Shown here: positions 1-9,799 of the stretch, one piece after another | How positions within the stretch are numbered: the stretch's first letter is position 1 | How the letters are laid out: every line of letters begins with the position of its first letter | Assembly (NCBI GenBank): GCA_947373245.1 | Contig: CANBWY010000019.1 | Span: 1 to 37,474, forward strand | Direction: 5' to 3' | Length of the DNA stretch: 37,474 bases | DNA from: Comamonadaceae bacterium | GTDB taxonomy: Bacteria; Pseudomonadota; Gammaproteobacteria; Burkholderiales; Burkholderiaceae_C | The notes under the pieces: generated by a model | The model's input: only the letters and a program-made list of their open reading frames with translations | Database searches by the model: none | What the model was told of the DNA's origin: nothing | Position numbers and translations under genes: made by a program

Positions 1-320
1 ATCAACAACACCAGCACCGTGGGGGCCAGCAGCAAGCCACTGAGTGCGGCCAGCGCACCGGGTAATCCAAAGCGGCGACCACCGATCATGAGCGAGAGGT
101 TGACCACATTGGGGCCAGGCAAAATTTGCGCAACCGCCCAGTCCTCGACAAATTCATCCAGCGTGAGCCATTGCTTTTTATCGACCAACTCGCGTTGCAC
201 CACAGCCAACACACCGCCAAAGCCTTGTAAGGCCAGCAGCGTGAATGAGACAAACAGATCGGTTTTGCTACGGGGGGCGTTCGGCGCGGCGCTGTGATAA
301 ATCTCTTTGGCTTCGCTCAT
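1..320 (-). CDS. Chromate transporter family protein (ChrA-like), N-terminal part, cut by the window edge
   Basis: Reading the minus strand from the ATG at 318-320 gives an open frame of about 106 residues that runs off the left edge. Seen: a hydrophobic stretch with a Phe-Gly-Gly motif near residue 34, then [20 protein letters not shown], the conserved Pro-Gly-Pro-Asn region of the CHR family (PF02417), then a second membrane segment rich in Ala and Leu. Family members are inner-membrane proteins that expel chromate or related oxyanions; many short forms work as pairs of half-length proteins, and the missing 3' part prevents deciding which form this is. The start codon overlaps the stop of the reductase gene upstream (ATGA), so the two genes are probably translationally coupled. 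Substrate is inferred from family only. Confidence 0.8.
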   Translation of the reverse strand, partial: MSEAKEIYHSAAPNAPRSKTDLFVSFTLLALQGFGGVLAVVQRELVDKKQWLTLDEFVEDWAVAQILPGPNVVNLSLMIGGRRFGLPGALAALSGLLLAPTVLVLL

Positions 321-1084
321 ACCGTCAAGCCGCCAGCCACTTCAATCACGGTGCCGTTGATGTAGCTGGCTTCATCGCTGGCCAAGAACGCGTAGACATT
401 GGCAATGTCTTCGGGCTGGCCCAAGCGTTTGAGCGGCACACGGTCTTTCATTTCGGTGATGACTTTTTCGGGGATGGTCGACAAGATAGGTGTGGCGATG
501 AAACCGGGGGCCACGGCGTTGACGCGAATGCCTTTGGGCCCGAGTTCGCGGCTCCATGTTTTGGTAAAGCCAATGACACCAAACTTGGTGGCGGCGTAGT
601 TGGTTTGGCCAAAGTTGCCGTAAATGCCCACCACCGAGGAGGCATTCAAAATCACGCCGCTGCCTTGCGCCACCATGGTGTCTGTCACCGCTTGTGCGCA
701 ATGGAACACGCCACGCAGGTTGACATCAATCACACGGTCAAACTGTTCCAAGGTCATTTTTTGCAAGCGCGCATCCTGGGTAATGCCCGCGTTGTTCACC
801 AGCACGTCGATGCGCCCGTAGGTGTCGCAAACGGTTTTCACGGTGGCGTCCACCATGGCGCGTTGTGTCACGTCCATCACAAAACCCTGCGCTTGCGCGC
901 CCAAGGCTTGGCACTGGGCCACGGCCGCATCAACGGCGGTTTGTTTGACGTCACACACGATGACGATGGCACCTTCGACTGCAAATTTGAGCGCGGTGGC
1001 CAAGCCAATGCCCTGTGCAGCGCCCGTGATGATGCTGACTTTGCCCGTCAGTCGCTGGGCTTGTGCGTGTAGGTTGGAGTTCAT
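317..1084 (-). CDS. Short-chain dehydrogenase/reductase, FabG-like
   Basis: A 255-residue classical SDR, the usual length for 3-oxoacyl-ACP or acetoacetyl-CoA reductases. Visible motifs: TGAAQGIG at 20-27 (NAD(P)-binding glycine loop), NNAG at 97-100, Ser149/Ser150, and the catalytic Tyr163-x3-Lys167 pair (NYAATK). The C-terminal IEVAGGLTV matches the FabG type. Predicted role: NAD(P)H-dependent reduction of a beta-keto thioester or a related carbonyl; the exact substrate cannot be read from the sequence. It overlaps the downstream ChrA-like gene by 4 bp, although no functional link is obvious. It is transcribed away from the sugar-transport operon that starts at 1214, so the 129-bp gap between them is a divergent promoter region. 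Confidence 0.85.
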   Translation of the reverse strand: MNSNLHAQAQRLTGKVSIITGAAQGIGLATALKFAVEGAIVIVCDVKQTAVDAAVAQCQALGAQAQGFVMDVTQRAMVDATVKTVCDTYGRIDVLVNNAGITQDARLQKMTLEQFDRVIDVNLRGVFHCAQAVTDTMVAQGSGVILNASSVVGIYGNFGQTNYAATKFGVIGFTKTWSRELGPKGIRVNAVAPGFIATPILSTIPEKVITEMKDRVPLKRLGQPEDIANVYAFLASDEASYINGTVIEVAGGLTV

Positions 1085-1128
1085 GGCTTGAGTTTAAACA
1101 CGGCTTCATGACTTAGGGATACACCTAG

Positions 1129-1180
1129 TAAATCAACTTGATTGATTAAGTCACAATAAATCAACTTGAGTGATTAACTC
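1129..1180. promoter_or_regulatory. Tandem palindromic operator before gtsA
   Basis: Two 24-bp direct copies (1129-1152 and 1157-1180) agree at 22 of 24 positions and repeat every 28 bp. Each contains an inverted repeat: AATCAACTTGATT at 1131-1143 is perfect around its central base, and 1159-1171 has one mismatch. The block lies 34-85 bp upstream of the gtsA start, where a repressor or activator would act. The core resembles the palindrome in the frc/ROK divergent region at 19986-20012: 14 of 19 bases match when 1130-1148 is aligned with 19994-20012. Binding by the ROK regulator encoded at 18252-19472 is an inference. Confidence 0.55.
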
Positions 1181-1213
1181 CAGTTCAACAACTTTTTTAA
1201 GCGAGACAAACTT

Positions 1214-2461
1214 ATGAAATTCAATCCTTTGTTTTTGGCCTGTGCCGCAGCTTTGTCGGTATCCGCAGCGGCGGCAGGTGAGGTCGAAGTGCTGCATTAC
1301 TGGACCTCGGGTGGCGAGGCCAAGTCTGCGGCTGAACTGAAAAAAATCATGGCAGCCAAAGGCCACACCTGGAAAGACTTTGCCGTCGCCGGCGGCGGCG
1401 GTGACAACGCCATGACCGTGCTGAAGAGCCGCGTGGTGGCGGGCAACCCGCCCTCAGCCGCCCAAATCAAAGGCCCAGCCATTCAAGAATGGGCGCAAGA
1501 AGGTGTGTTGGCCAACTTGGACAGCGTGGCCCAAGCCGAGAAGTGGGACAGCGTGTTGCCACAAGTCGTCGCCAACGTCATGAAATACAAAGGCAGCTAT
1601 GTCGCAGCCCCCGTCAACGTGCACCGTGTGAACTGGGTCTGGGCTAGCCCAGAGGTATTGAAGAAATCGGGCGTCTCTGCCATGCCTGCCAACTACGACG
1701 AGTTCTTCGTCGCGGCCGAAAAAATCAAAAAAGCAGGTTTCATTGCTGTGGCCCATGGTGGCCAAAACTGGCAAGACTTCACCACCTTTGAATCGGTGGT
1801 GTTGGGCGTGGGCGGTGCCAAGTTTTACCAAGAAGCTTTGGTCAAACTCGACCCCAAATCGCTCAACAGCGCGACCATGAAAAAGTCGCTCGAAACCTTC
1901 CGCAAGATCAAGGGCTACACCGATGCCGCTTCTCCTGGTCGCGATTGGAACTTGGCCACGGCCATGGTCATGCAGGGTAAAGCAGGCTTCCAGTTCATGG
2001 GTGACTGGGCCAAGGGCGAGTTCGTGGCAGCTGGCAAAAAGCCCGGCAAAGACTTCTTGTGTGCTGCTGCGCCCGGAACCGCGAACGCTTACACCTTCAA
2101 CGTCGACTCATTTGCGATGTTCAAGCTCAAAGATGCCAGCGCACAAAAAGCCCAAGCCGATTTGGCCGCCGCCATCATGAGCCCCGACTTCCAAGAAGTG
2201 TTCAACCTCAACAAGGGCTCCATCCCTGTGCGCTTGAACATGTCGATGGCCAAGTTTGACGACTGCGCCAAGCTCTCGAGCAAAGATTTTGTGGACACCG
2301 CCAAGACCGGTGGTTTGGTCCCCTCCGTGGCCCACGGCATGGCCATTTCGCCAGCGACCGAAGGCGCGATCAAAGATTTGGTGAGCCAGTTCTGGAACGA
2401 CGACAAGATGAGCGTTGACGAAGGTCAAAAGCGTCTCGTCGCCGCGGCCGCCACCAAATAA
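1214..2461 (+). CDS. gtsA: Sugar ABC transporter substrate-binding protein (glucose-type, GtsA-like)
   Basis: A 415-residue periplasmic binding protein of the family 1 extracellular solute-binding type. A signal peptide is clear: MKF, a hydrophobic Ala/Leu core, and likely cleavage after Ala21 before GEVEVLHYW. The mature start (EVLHYWTSGGE) and the region around residues 220-265 (PGRDWNLATAMVMQGKAGF, then QFMGDWAKGEF) are typical of glucose/mannose-binding proteins of the Pseudomonas GtsA type. It captures sugar in the periplasm and delivers it to the permease pair encoded downstream. It is the first gene of gtsA-porin-gtsB-gtsC-gtsD on the plus strand. The ATG at 1214 follows a weak GAGA ribosome site. 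Glucose as ligand is inferred from similarity and from the Entner-Doudoroff genes nearby. Confidence 0.85.
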   Translation: MKFNPLFLACAAALSVSAAAAGEVEVLHYWTSGGEAKSAAELKKIMAAKGHTWKDFAVAGGGGDNAMTVLKSRVVAGNPPSAAQIKGPAIQEWAQEGVLANLDSVAQAEKWDSVLPQVVANVMKYKGSYVAAPVNVHRVNWVWASPEVLKKSGVSAMPANYDEFFVAAEKIKKAGFIAVAHGGQNWQDFTTFESVVLGVGGAKFYQEALVKLDPKSLNSATMKKSLETFRKIKGYTDAASPGRDWNLATAMVMQGKAGFQFMGDWAKGEFVAAGKKPGKDFLCAAAPGTANAYTFNVDSFAMFKLKDASAQKAQADLAAAIMSPDFQEVFNLNKGSIPVRLNMSMAKFDDCAKLSSKDFVDTAKTGGLVPSVAHGMAISPATEGAIKDLVSQFWNDDKMSVDEGQKRLVAAAATK

Positions 2462-2504
2462 AGCAGCAACTCAACTGAATAAATAAACCTTGGAGAGACA
2501 AACC

Positions 2505-3776
2505 ATGAAGATCAAATTAACGTGTGTGGCCGCAGCGGTGTGCTGCTTGGGCAGTGCCGCCTTTGCAGCGGATGTGGGCGGCGTGGAAGTCACTGGCTAC
2601 AGCCGTGGCGGTGGCGTTTACAGCTACAACAAAGACCAACAAATCAAAGGCGGCTTGACACTCGGCGGCGACTTGCAAAAGTTCCGTTTGGGTAACGAGG
2701 GCGACTATGGTGTGGAAGTCAACATCGCCAAAACCTTTGACGTTGAAGGCGTGAAATACAAACTCGATTACATGCCCACCAAATGGAACAGTGGCAACGT
2801 GGGCACGGAACAAGCCTTCGTGGAAATGAGTGGTTTGAGCTTTGCACCAGAAGCCAAGGTTTGGGCAGGTCAACGCCGTCTGCGTATTCAAGACGTGCAC
2901 ATCGTGGACAAGTTCTTGATGGATTACGGTGTCAACGAGGGTGCAGGCGTCACTGATTTATCCGTGGGCAGCGTCAAAGTGGGGGCCTCTTTGCAAACGG
3001 GCGATACCTTCGATAACAAAATGATCGCAGGCACATCTGCCAATCGCTTGAACGTGGATATTTCAGAAATCAACACCAACCCCGGCGGTAAAGTACGCGT
3101 GATGTTGGCCTCTGTCAGCACCTCGGGTTTGAAAAGCAGCGGTGGTTCGGGATTTACGTTGAACCACAATCAATCTAACTTTTTAGTGCCCGGTTTAACG
3201 AACAGCCTGTTCTTACAAACATCCAGTGGCTATGCGGCTTTGAATGGGCAGTTCAATGCCTTCAACACCACCTACACCGGTGCCAATTTCACAGGTGCCA
3301 ATGCAGCCAACAATCTGGTCGCCGGTAAGAAGTCAAGTCGCATTGCCGAATCGATTGCTTGGCAATCGGGGCGCTTCGGCGGTCAGGCTATTTTGGGTTA
3401 TCAAACCACCAAGGCTGATGATGCGACTTTTACGACCAAAGACACCTCCTTGGGTGGTCGTATGTCCTACGCCTACAGCCAAAATTTCAAAATGTTGCTT
3501 GAAGCCGGCACCACGTCACGCAAGTTCAGTGACAGCCAAGATGCTCAGCGTTTGAACAAAGTCACGATTGCACCCACCATTGCCATGTCGCCAGACTTTT
3601 GGTCACGTCCTGAATTGCGTTTCTATGTGACACGTGCCAACTGGAATGCTGCTGCGGCAACAGCCAACTCGGCGACGACAGATGCAACAGGCACTTCGAA
3701 CGCCAATACAGGCTTCGGCGCCAACGGCCGCACCTCACAAACACTCGCTGGCGTCCAGTACGAAGTGTGGTGGTAA
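2505..3776 (+). CDS. lamB: LamB-type carbohydrate-selective outer-membrane porin
   Basis: 423 residues from the ATG at 2505, which has a good ribosome site (GGAGAG, 8 bases upstream); an in-frame TTG at 2490 lies before that site and is rejected. The signal peptide is MKIKLTCVAAAVCCLGSAAFA, cleaved before ADVGG. The segment around residues 120-142, WAGQRRLRIQDVHIVDKFLM, matches the conserved maltoporin region (W-A-G-x-R...DVH..D), and the chain ends in Tyr-Glu-Val-Trp-Trp, the terminal aromatic signal of outer-membrane beta-barrels. Family knowledge: LamB porins are trimeric channels for maltodextrins and other sugars. Its place between gtsA and gtsB indicates it feeds this importer. Glucose importers of this type in Pseudomonas are more often paired with an OprB porin, so the true sugar range is open. 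Confidence 0.85.
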   Translation: MKIKLTCVAAAVCCLGSAAFAADVGGVEVTGYSRGGGVYSYNKDQQIKGGLTLGGDLQKFRLGNEGDYGVEVNIAKTFDVEGVKYKLDYMPTKWNSGNVGTEQAFVEMSGLSFAPEAKVWAGQRRLRIQDVHIVDKFLMDYGVNEGAGVTDLSVGSVKVGASLQTGDTFDNKMIAGTSANRLNVDISEINTNPGGKVRVMLASVSTSGLKSSGGSGFTLNHNQSNFLVPGLTNSLFLQTSSGYAALNGQFNAFNTTYTGANFTGANAANNLVAGKKSSRIAESIAWQSGRFGGQAILGYQTTKADDATFTTKDTSLGGRMSYAYSQNFKMLLEAGTTSRKFSDSQDAQRLNKVTIAPTIAMSPDFWSRPELRFYVTRANWNAAAATANSATTDATGTSNANTGFGANGRTSQTLAGVQYEVWW

Positions 3777-3797
3777 TTCACGGTTGAACGAGGGATT

Positions 3798-3828
3798 GGG
3801 AAAGGGGACTCCCCCTTTCCCTTTTTTG
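3798..3828 (+). terminator. Rho-independent terminator or attenuator between porin and permease genes
   Basis: GGGAAAGGGG pairs perfectly with CCCCTTTCCC (10 bp, 4-nt loop ACTC) and is followed directly by TTTTTT. The hairpin is 22 bp after the porin stop and 24 bp before gtsB. As gtsB, gtsC and gtsD have no separate promoter I can recognise, it more likely causes partial termination or protects the 3' end of the gtsA-porin message, giving more binding protein and porin than membrane components. Confidence 0.8.
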
Positions 3829-3851
3829 TTTTCATAAAAAAGGGCATCCAG

Positions 3852-4733
3852 ATGCAAAAGCATCGCTTAGAAGCGTTGATACCCAAATTGGTGGTCGCCC
3901 CCGGCTTGGTGCTCGGGTTTGCGTTCATCTATGGCTTCATGATTTGGAACGGGGTGCTGTCAGTCACCGTCTCCCGCATGTTGCCGAACTACGAATTTGC
4001 CGGTTTGGCGCAATACGCCAAACTGTGGGAGATGGACCGTTGGTGGGTCGCCCTGAAAAATTTAGCCATCTTTGGCATCGGGTATGTCGGTGGTGCCATG
4101 GCACTTGGCGTGTTGTTGGCCGTTTTGCTCGATCAAAAAGTGCGTGCCGAAGGTTTCATTCGTACCGTCTATCTGTACCCCATGGCGCTGTCATTTGTGG
4201 TGACGGGTACGGCTTGGAAGTGGTTGCTCAACCCCAGCATGGGCTTGGAAAAACTCATGCATGAATGGGGTTGGCAGAGTTTCTCGTTCAGTTGGTTGGT
4301 TGAGAGCGAGATGGCGATTTACTGTGTGGTGATCGCGGGTATTTGGCAATCGGCGGGCTTCGCCATGGCTTTGTTCTTGGCGGGCTTGCGTGGCATAGAC
4401 GACAGCATCATCAAAGCTGCGCAAATTGACGGCGCACCGCTGCCGCGCATTTACTGGCGCATTGTGTTGCCCGCGTTGCGTCCGGTGTTTTTCTCAACGC
4501 TGATGGTGTTGTCGCATTTGGCCATCAAGAGTTTTGACCTCATCATGGCGCTCACCGCCGGTGGCCCCGGGTATGCAACGGATGTGCCTGCCACCTTCAT
4601 GTATGCCATGAGTTTCACGCGTGGACAAATTGGTTTGGGTGCCGCCAGCGCCACCATGATGCTGGCCACCGTGGCCGCGTTGGTCGTGCCTTATCTCTAC
4701 AGCGAGTTGCGGAGCAAACACCATGCGCACTAA
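3852..4733 (+). CDS. gtsB: Sugar ABC transporter permease, MalF/GtsB-like
   Basis: A 293-residue inner-membrane permease with about six hydrophobic segments. The cytoplasmic EAA loop that docks onto the ATPase is visible as IIKAAQIDGA (186-195), continuing to the conserved Leu-Pro at 206-207. Length and order match the first permease of family 1 carbohydrate importers. It probably forms a heterodimer with the product of the next gene, whose start it overlaps by 11 bp (4723-4733), a sign of translational coupling. The start ATG at 3852 has only a weak AAGGG-type site and follows the hairpin at 3798-3828. Confidence 0.85.
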   Translation: MQKHRLEALIPKLVVAPGLVLGFAFIYGFMIWNGVLSVTVSRMLPNYEFAGLAQYAKLWEMDRWWVALKNLAIFGIGYVGGAMALGVLLAVLLDQKVRAEGFIRTVYLYPMALSFVVTGTAWKWLLNPSMGLEKLMHEWGWQSFSFSWLVESEMAIYCVVIAGIWQSAGFAMALFLAGLRGIDDSIIKAAQIDGAPLPRIYWRIVLPALRPVFFSTLMVLSHLAIKSFDLIMALTAGGPGYATDVPATFMYAMSFTRGQIGLGAASATMMLATVAALVVPYLYSELRSKHHAH

Positions 4734-5592
4734 GTTCTTTTCAACGCAGACCTTGTGGCGCGTCTTGCTTTATGTCACCTTGGCAATTGGGGCCGCCTTC
4801 TTTTTGGCGCCGCTGTATGTGATGGTGGTCACCTCGCTGAAAGACGCTGACGAGATTCGTCAACACAGTTTGGTGAGTTTGCCCAACGCTTGGAATTTAG
4901 AGGCTTGGCACTTGGCATGGGACGCCGCCTGCACGGGCGCCCAATGCTCGGGGCTTGAGCCATTTTTTTGGAATTCGGTTTGGATGGCAGTACCTGCGGT
5001 GTTGATCTCCACCACATGGGGCGCGCTCAACGGGTATGTGCTGAGTTTGTGGAAGTTTCGTGGCAGTGAGACCTTGTTTGCCTTGCTCTTGTTCGGCGTG
5101 TTCATGCCATTCCAAGTGGTGCTCTTGCCGATGAGCCAAGTGCTGGGGTGGTTGGGGCTGTCCAGCTCCATTGCCGGCTTGATCTTGGTGCACTTGTTGG
5201 CAGGTTTGCCCAGCACCACCTTGTTTTTTCGCAACTACTACGCGGGCATTCCAAAAGACTTGATGAACGCCGCACGCATGGACGGCGCCGGTTTTTGGAT
5301 GATTTTTTTACGCATCATCGTGCCCCTGTCCACGCCCATCGTGATGGTCACTTTGATTTGGCAATTCACCCAAATTTGGAACGACTTTTTATTTGGCGTG
5401 GCCTTCAGCGGTGCGGACTCCAAGCCCATCACGGTCGGTTTGAACAATTTGGCCAACACCACCAGCAGCGTCAAAGCCTACAACGTGGACATGGCAGCGG
5501 CCTTGATTGCAGGCCTGCCCACCATGTTGGTGTATGCGGTGGCCGGACGATATTTTGTGCGCGGGCTGACTGCCGGCGCGGTCAAAGGTTAA
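4723..5592 (+). CDS. gtsC: Sugar ABC transporter permease, MalG/GtsC-like
   Basis: A 289-residue inner-membrane permease. The N-terminal membrane segment (residues 11-35) is followed by a periplasmic loop with two cysteines, ACTGAQCSGLEPFFWNSVWM (69-88). I recognise this Cys-containing insertion from glucose-type GtsC permeases, and it helps separate this importer from maltose MalG. The EAA loop is at 180-201 (LMNAARMDGAG...IIVPLS). It pairs with GtsB and is energised by the ATPase encoded 11 bp downstream. Confidence 0.85.
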   Translation: MRTKFFSTQTLWRVLLYVTLAIGAAFFLAPLYVMVVTSLKDADEIRQHSLVSLPNAWNLEAWHLAWDAACTGAQCSGLEPFFWNSVWMAVPAVLISTTWGALNGYVLSLWKFRGSETLFALLLFGVFMPFQVVLLPMSQVLGWLGLSSSIAGLILVHLLAGLPSTTLFFRNYYAGIPKDLMNAARMDGAGFWMIFLRIIVPLSTPIVMVTLIWQFTQIWNDFLFGVAFSGADSKPITVGLNNLANTTSSVKAYNVDMAAALIAGLPTMLVYAVAGRYFVRGLTAGAVKG

Positions 5593-5603
5593 GAGGAACA
5601 ACG

Positions 5604-6671
5604 ATGTCTTCAGCATTAAAAATCAGCGGTATTCGCAAATGTTTTGGTCAGGGCGACAACACGGTCGAGGTGCTCAAGCGCATCGACATCGATGTGGCAC
5701 CGGGGGAGTTTTTGATCTTGGTGGGCCCTTCGGGTTGCGGCAAGTCCACCTTGCTCAACATCATCGCTGGCTTGGAAGAACCCACTGAGGGCAGCATTGC
5801 CATCGCCGATAAAAACGTCGTGGGTGTGCCGCCCGCTCAGCGTGACATTGCGATGGTGTTTCAAAGCTATGCGCTGTACCCCACGATGAGCGTGGCCGAG
5901 AACATTGGCTTTGCACTAGAGATTCGCAAAGTGCCCAAGGCCGAGCGCCAAGCGCGCATTGCCGAAGTGGCCGCCATGTTGCAAATTGCGCATTTGCTGG
6001 ACCGTCGCCCCTCGCAGCTTTCGGGCGGCCAGCGTCAACGCGTGGCCATGGGCCGCGCATTGGCACGCAACCCCCAGCTGTTTTTGTTTGATGAGCCGCT
6101 GTCCAACTTAGATGCCAAGCTGCGCGTTGAGATGCGCGCCGAGATCAAGCGCTTGCACCAAATCAGTGGCATCACCAGCGTGTATGTGACGCATGACCAA
6201 GTCGAAGCCATGACCTTGGGCAGCCGCATTGCAGTGATGAAGGGCGGTGTGCTGCAACAACTCGGCACGCCCGATGAAATTTACAACCGACCCGCCAACA
6301 CCTACGTCGCCACCTTCATTGGCTCGCCCACCATGAACTTGATCGAGGGCAGGGCATCTGGTACTGGGCAGTTCACGATGGCAGGCGCACAACTGGCACT
6401 GAATGCGCCCGACAACGCCAGCAAAACCACCTTGCTAGGTCTGCGCCCAGAGCACATCCGCTTGAGCGACGCCGCCGCATGGCGTGGCGTGGTGAACTTG
6501 GTGGAGCCCACAGGTGCCGATACGTATGTGGTGGTGGACACGCCTGCGGGCAAGATGACGGTGCGCGCAGCGCCAAAAACCCAAGTACGCCCTGGTGACG
6601 CGGTGGGCCTAGAGATTCAAGCCGAGCATGTGACCTGGTTTGACCAAGCCTCAAGCTTGGCATTGGCTTAG
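5604..6671 (+). CDS. gtsD: Sugar ABC transporter ATP-binding protein (MalK/UgpC/GtsD-like)
   Basis: 355 residues. The ATG at 5604 follows AGAGGA and the gtsC stop by 11 bp; the same frame stays open far upstream but that part lies inside gtsC and is rejected. Motifs: Walker [10 protein letters not shown] (41-49), Q-loop near Gln87, signature LSGGQ (139-143), Walker B LFLFDEP with Asp163/Glu164, and the switch His197. After about residue 240 comes a C-terminal TOBE/MalK-type regulatory domain (for example GLRPEHIRL). It hydrolyses ATP on the cytoplasmic face to drive import. Proteins of this class are sometimes shared between several sugar importers. Its TAG stop overlaps the ppc stop on the other strand. 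Confidence 0.9.
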   Translation: MSSALKISGIRKCFGQGDNTVEVLKRIDIDVAPGEFLILVGPSGCGKSTLLNIIAGLEEPTEGSIAIADKNVVGVPPAQRDIAMVFQSYALYPTMSVAENIGFALEIRKVPKAERQARIAEVAAMLQIAHLLDRRPSQLSGGQRQRVAMGRALARNPQLFLFDEPLSNLDAKLRVEMRAEIKRLHQISGITSVYVTHDQVEAMTLGSRIAVMKGGVLQQLGTPDEIYNRPANTYVATFIGSPTMNLIEGRASGTGQFTMAGAQLALNAPDNASKTTLLGLRPEHIRLSDAAAWRGVVNLVEPTGADTYVVVDTPAGKMTVRAAPKTQVRPGDAVGLEIQAEHVTWFDQASSLALA

Positions 6672-9559
6672 CCCGTATTACGCAACCCTGCCGCAATGCC
6701 GTTGATGGAAATATGAATGCCACGCTGGGCTTTTTCATCACGGTCTTGCGGGCGTTTGCCTTCGCGGTAGCGGCGAATCAACTCCACTTGCAAGTGGTGC
6801 AGCGGATCGATGTAGGGGAAGCGGTGACGCATGGAGCGCTCAAGCGCCGCGTTGTTCACCAAGCGTTGTTTGTCGCCCGTGACCAACTTCAACGCGTCTG
6901 AGGTGCGGTGCCATTCGGCTTCGATCAAACCAAAAATCTTCTTGCGCAAACGTGTGTCGCTCACCAACTCGGCGTAGCGTGACGCCAAGCCTAAATCGCT
7001 CTTGGCCAAGACCATGTCGAGGTTAGACAACAGCGAGCGAAAGAAGGGCCACTGGCGTTGCATTTTTTGCAGCAAGGCCAGTGCGTCTTTGGGTTTGAGC
7101 GTGGGGTGCTGGTGGATGAACTGGTCCACCGCTGAACCAAAGCCCAACCAACCGGGCAGCGTCAAGCGGCATTGGCCCCAGCTGAAGCCCCAAGGAATGG
7201 CACGCAAATCTTCAATGCGTGGTGACGCATTGCCGCTCTTGGGACGTGCCGCAGGGCGTGAGCCAATGTTGAGCTCTGCAATTTCGCGCAAAGGTGTGGA
7301 GGCAAAAAAGTATTCAGTGAAACCCGGTGTCTCGTACACCAAACCCCGATACGCGGCCATGCTGGCCGCAGACAACGATTGCGCGGCGTCCAAGAAGGTT
7401 TGCGGCGCAGGCTGGGTGGTTTGCAGCATCGTGGCTTCTAAGGTCGCAGCCACGAGGGTTTCTAAATTGCGACGGCCAATTTCGGGGTTGGCGTATTTCG
7501 AGCCAATCACTTCGCCTTGTTCAGTGAGGCGAATTTGCCCACGCACTGTGCCGGGTGGCTGCGCCAAAATCGCTTGGTAGCTGGGGCCGCCACCACGGCC
7601 CACCGTGCCGCCACGGCCGTGGAACATGCGCAGGGTGATGTCGTGGTGTTTGAACAGGCCGTCAAACAAGGTGACCAAGGCAATCTCGGCGCGGTACAGC
7701 TCCCAGTTGCTGGTGAAGATGCCGCCGTCTTTGTTGCTGTCCGAGTAGCCCAGCATGATGTCTTGTTCACCCCCGCTGCGTTTGACCAAATTGGCCACAC
7801 CGTCGATGGCGTAAAAGCCACCCATGATGTCGGCGGCGCAGCGCAAGTCTTCGATGGTTTCGAACAAGGGCACGACGATCAAGTCGCAAGTCGATGTTTT
7901 GCTGTCCAGCGTGCCACGCATCAAGCCGGTTTCTTTTTGCAGCAACAGCACTTCCAACAAATCGCTCACAGTTTCGGTGTGGCTGATGATGTAGTGGCGA
8001 ATCGCGTCTTTGCCAAAGGTCTGCAACATCAGGCGTGCGGTTTCGAAAATTGCCAGCTCTTTGAGGGCCAGTTCCGAGTAGCTCGCACCCATCACGCGCA
8101 AGGGCCGCGCGTCTTGCAACAGTTGCTTGAGCACGTCAACGCGCTGGGCTTCATTGAGCTTGGCGTAGTGCTTTTCCACACCTGCGGTGGCCAACAACTC
8201 GGCCACCACCAACGCGTGTTGGTCAGAGCTTTGACGCAAGTCCACGGTGGCGAGGTGAAAGCCAAACACGTCGACGGCACGCATGAGCGGCGTGAGGCGT
8301 TGGGCCATCAAGGCGCTGCCGTGTTGGGCTTGCAGTGAATCGGCAATCACGCGCAAATCAGCCAACAAGGCTTGCGCTGACAGGTAGGGGTTTTGGGGTG
8401 CCACGGCATGGCGTGCTGCGTCACCACCGGTGAGGTCTTTGAGCGTGGCCGCCAAACGGGCGTACATGTCGGTGAGGGCGCGGCGATAGGGTTCGTCTTG
8501 GCGGTGGGCGTTGGTGTCGGGCGAGCGCTCGGCCAAGGCTTGCATTTCAGGCGTCACGTCCACCAACATGGCGGACATCGACAACTCGGTGCCGAGGTAA
8601 TGCAATTCAGTTAAGTAATGGCGCAAAGCCACATCACATTGACGACGCAGCGCGTAGTGCAGGGTGTCGGCGTTGACGTTGGGGTTGCCATCGCGGTCGC
8701 CACCAATCCACTGGCCCATGCGCAAAAAGCTGTGCACATGCGCTTGGCCCAATTCGGCCTCGAGGTCGGCGTAGAGCTTGGGAATCTCGCTCAAGAAGGT
8801 GGACTCGTAATAGCTCAGCGCGTTTTCAATTTCGTCCGACACCGTGAGTTTGGTGAAGCGCAGCAAGCGGGTTTGCCACAGCTGCAAAACGCGTGCGCGC
8901 AATTGCATTTCGTTGGCGGCCAGCTCGCGCAGCGCCAATGCGTCTGGTGCAGCTTTGCCAACCGCGTGCAAGCTTGAGCGTGATGTGATGTCGTCGCGCA
9001 AGCCTAAGAGCTGCGCAATGCCACGCTCGGCATCCAAGATGCTTTTGCGTTGCACTTCGGTGGGGTGGGCCGTGAGTACGGGCGAGACATGGCTATGCGC
9101 CAGTGTTTGCACAATGCTCTTGGGGGCGATGCCTGCGGCCCTGAGACGGCTCAAAGCCACGGTGAGGCTGCCTTCTTGCGTGTCGCCCGCACGCTCGTGG
9201 ATGGCACGGCGGCGAATGTGGTGGCGGTCTTCGGCGAGGTTGGCCAAATGGCTGAAATAAGTGAAGGCGCGAATGACGCTGACCGTGGCTTCTGCACTGA
9301 GCGAGGCCAAGAGTTTTTTCAGTGTTTTGTCGGCGTTGGCATCGGCGTCGCGGCGAAACGCCACAGAGAGTTTGCGCACTTGCTCGACCAACTCATAGGC
9401 GTCGCGTCCTTCTTGTTCGCGAATCACGTCGCCCAAGATGCGGCCCAGCAATCGAATGTCTTCGACCAAGGGACGTTCGTTGTCTTTGGCTTGCTGTGTC
9501 GCTCTGGCTGCTGCGGAAGGTTTAGGTTTAGCTTTGGCTGAAGTGGTTTTGTCAGTCAT
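6668..9559 (-). CDS. ppc: Phosphoenolpyruvate carboxylase
   Basis: 963 residues, slightly longer than the usual 880-940 because of a Lys/Ala-rich, probably disordered N-terminal extension of about 29 residues. Conserved active-site regions are all present: VLTAHPTE with His165, [10 protein letters not shown] near 604, and the mobile glycine loop [16 protein letters not shown] near 646-661. The chain ends in the invariant Arg-Asn-Thr-Gly. It carboxylates PEP with bicarbonate to give oxaloacetate, refilling the TCA cycle when carbon arrives as sugar, which suits its position between a sugar importer and the Entner-Doudoroff operon. It is probably a single-gene unit: its stop overlaps the gtsD stop by 4 bp tail-to-tail, and a 341-bp gap with two hairpins lies upstream. 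Confidence 0.97.
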   Translation of the reverse strand: MTDKTTSAKAKPKPSAAARATQQAKDNERPLVEDIRLLGRILGDVIREQEGRDAYELVEQVRKLSVAFRRDADANADKTLKKLLASLSAEATVSVIRAFTYFSHLANLAEDRHHIRRRAIHERAGDTQEGSLTVALSRLRAAGIAPKSIVQTLAHSHVSPVLTAHPTEVQRKSILDAERGIAQLLGLRDDITSRSSLHAVGKAAPDALALRELAANEMQLRARVLQLWQTRLLRFTKLTVSDEIENALSYYESTFLSEIPKLYADLEAELGQAHVHSFLRMGQWIGGDRDGNPNVNADTLHYALRRQCDVALRHYLTELHYLGTELSMSAMLVDVTPEMQALAERSPDTNAHRQDEPYRRALTDMYARLAATLKDLTGGDAARHAVAPQNPYLSAQALLADLRVIADSLQAQHGSALMAQRLTPLMRAVDVFGFHLATVDLRQSSDQHALVVAELLATAGVEKHYAKLNEAQRVDVLKQLLQDARPLRVMGASYSELALKELAIFETARLMLQTFGKDAIRHYIISHTETVSDLLEVLLLQKETGLMRGTLDSKTSTCDLIVVPLFETIEDLRCAADIMGGFYAIDGVANLVKRSGGEQDIMLGYSDSNKDGGIFTSNWELYRAEIALVTLFDGLFKHHDITLRMFHGRGGTVGRGGGPSYQAILAQPPGTVRGQIRLTEQGEVIGSKYANPEIGRRNLETLVAATLEATMLQTTQPAPQTFLDAAQSLSAASMAAYRGLVYETPGFTEYFFASTPLREIAELNIGSRPAARPKSGNASPRIEDLRAIPWGFSWGQCRLTLPGWLGFGSAVDQFIHQHPTLKPKDALALLQKMQRQWPFFRSLLSNLDMVLAKSDLGLASRYAELVSDTRLRKKIFGLIEAEWHRTSDALKLVTGDKQRLVNNAALERSMRHRFPYIDPLHHLQVELIRRYREGKRPQDRDEKAQRGIHISINGIAAGLRNTG

Positions 9560-9623
9560 GGGGTGCTTTTGATGGTGAGATGTGAATTTGGTTTCTTGTT
9601 GTCTTGCTTTGGGTGCTGGGCTC

Positions 9624-9703
9624 GCTTGGCTGCAGGGGAATGCGCAGGTTCCTCATGCTGGAGTACCAGAAATCGTCACCTGCGCATTCCCCTGCAGCCA
9701 AGC
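9624..9703 (+). repeat. Hairpin element copy 1 (26-bp perfect stem, 28-nt loop)
   Basis: Arms 9624-9649 and 9678-9703 are exact reverse complements over 26 bp. The loop 9650-9677 contains the core GCTGGAGTACCAGAAATCGT, which itself can close as CTGG-AGTA-CCAG. The same loop, with 27 of 28 bases identical, recurs in reverse orientation in copy 2. The stem is GC-rich and includes a PstI-like CTGCAG. It lies 65 bp upstream of the ppc start codon. Confidence 0.95.
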
Positions 9704-9799
9704 TGCGAAGTGCGAATATGAACGCGGAAGATCGCAAGTGCACGAAACTGACAGAAGAAGCGGCATAGCCACTGCAGTGAAGTTTTTTGATAACCAGAA

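Noticed and set aside
5148-5603. Long N-terminal extension of the GtsD ATPase
   Set aside because: It lies within gtsC; the ATG at 5604 has a proper ribosome site and the ABC domain starts right after it.
7517-8338. 273-codon open frame on the plus strand inside ppc
   Set aside because: It shadows conserved ppc codons and its protein is Val/His/Gln-rich with no motif.
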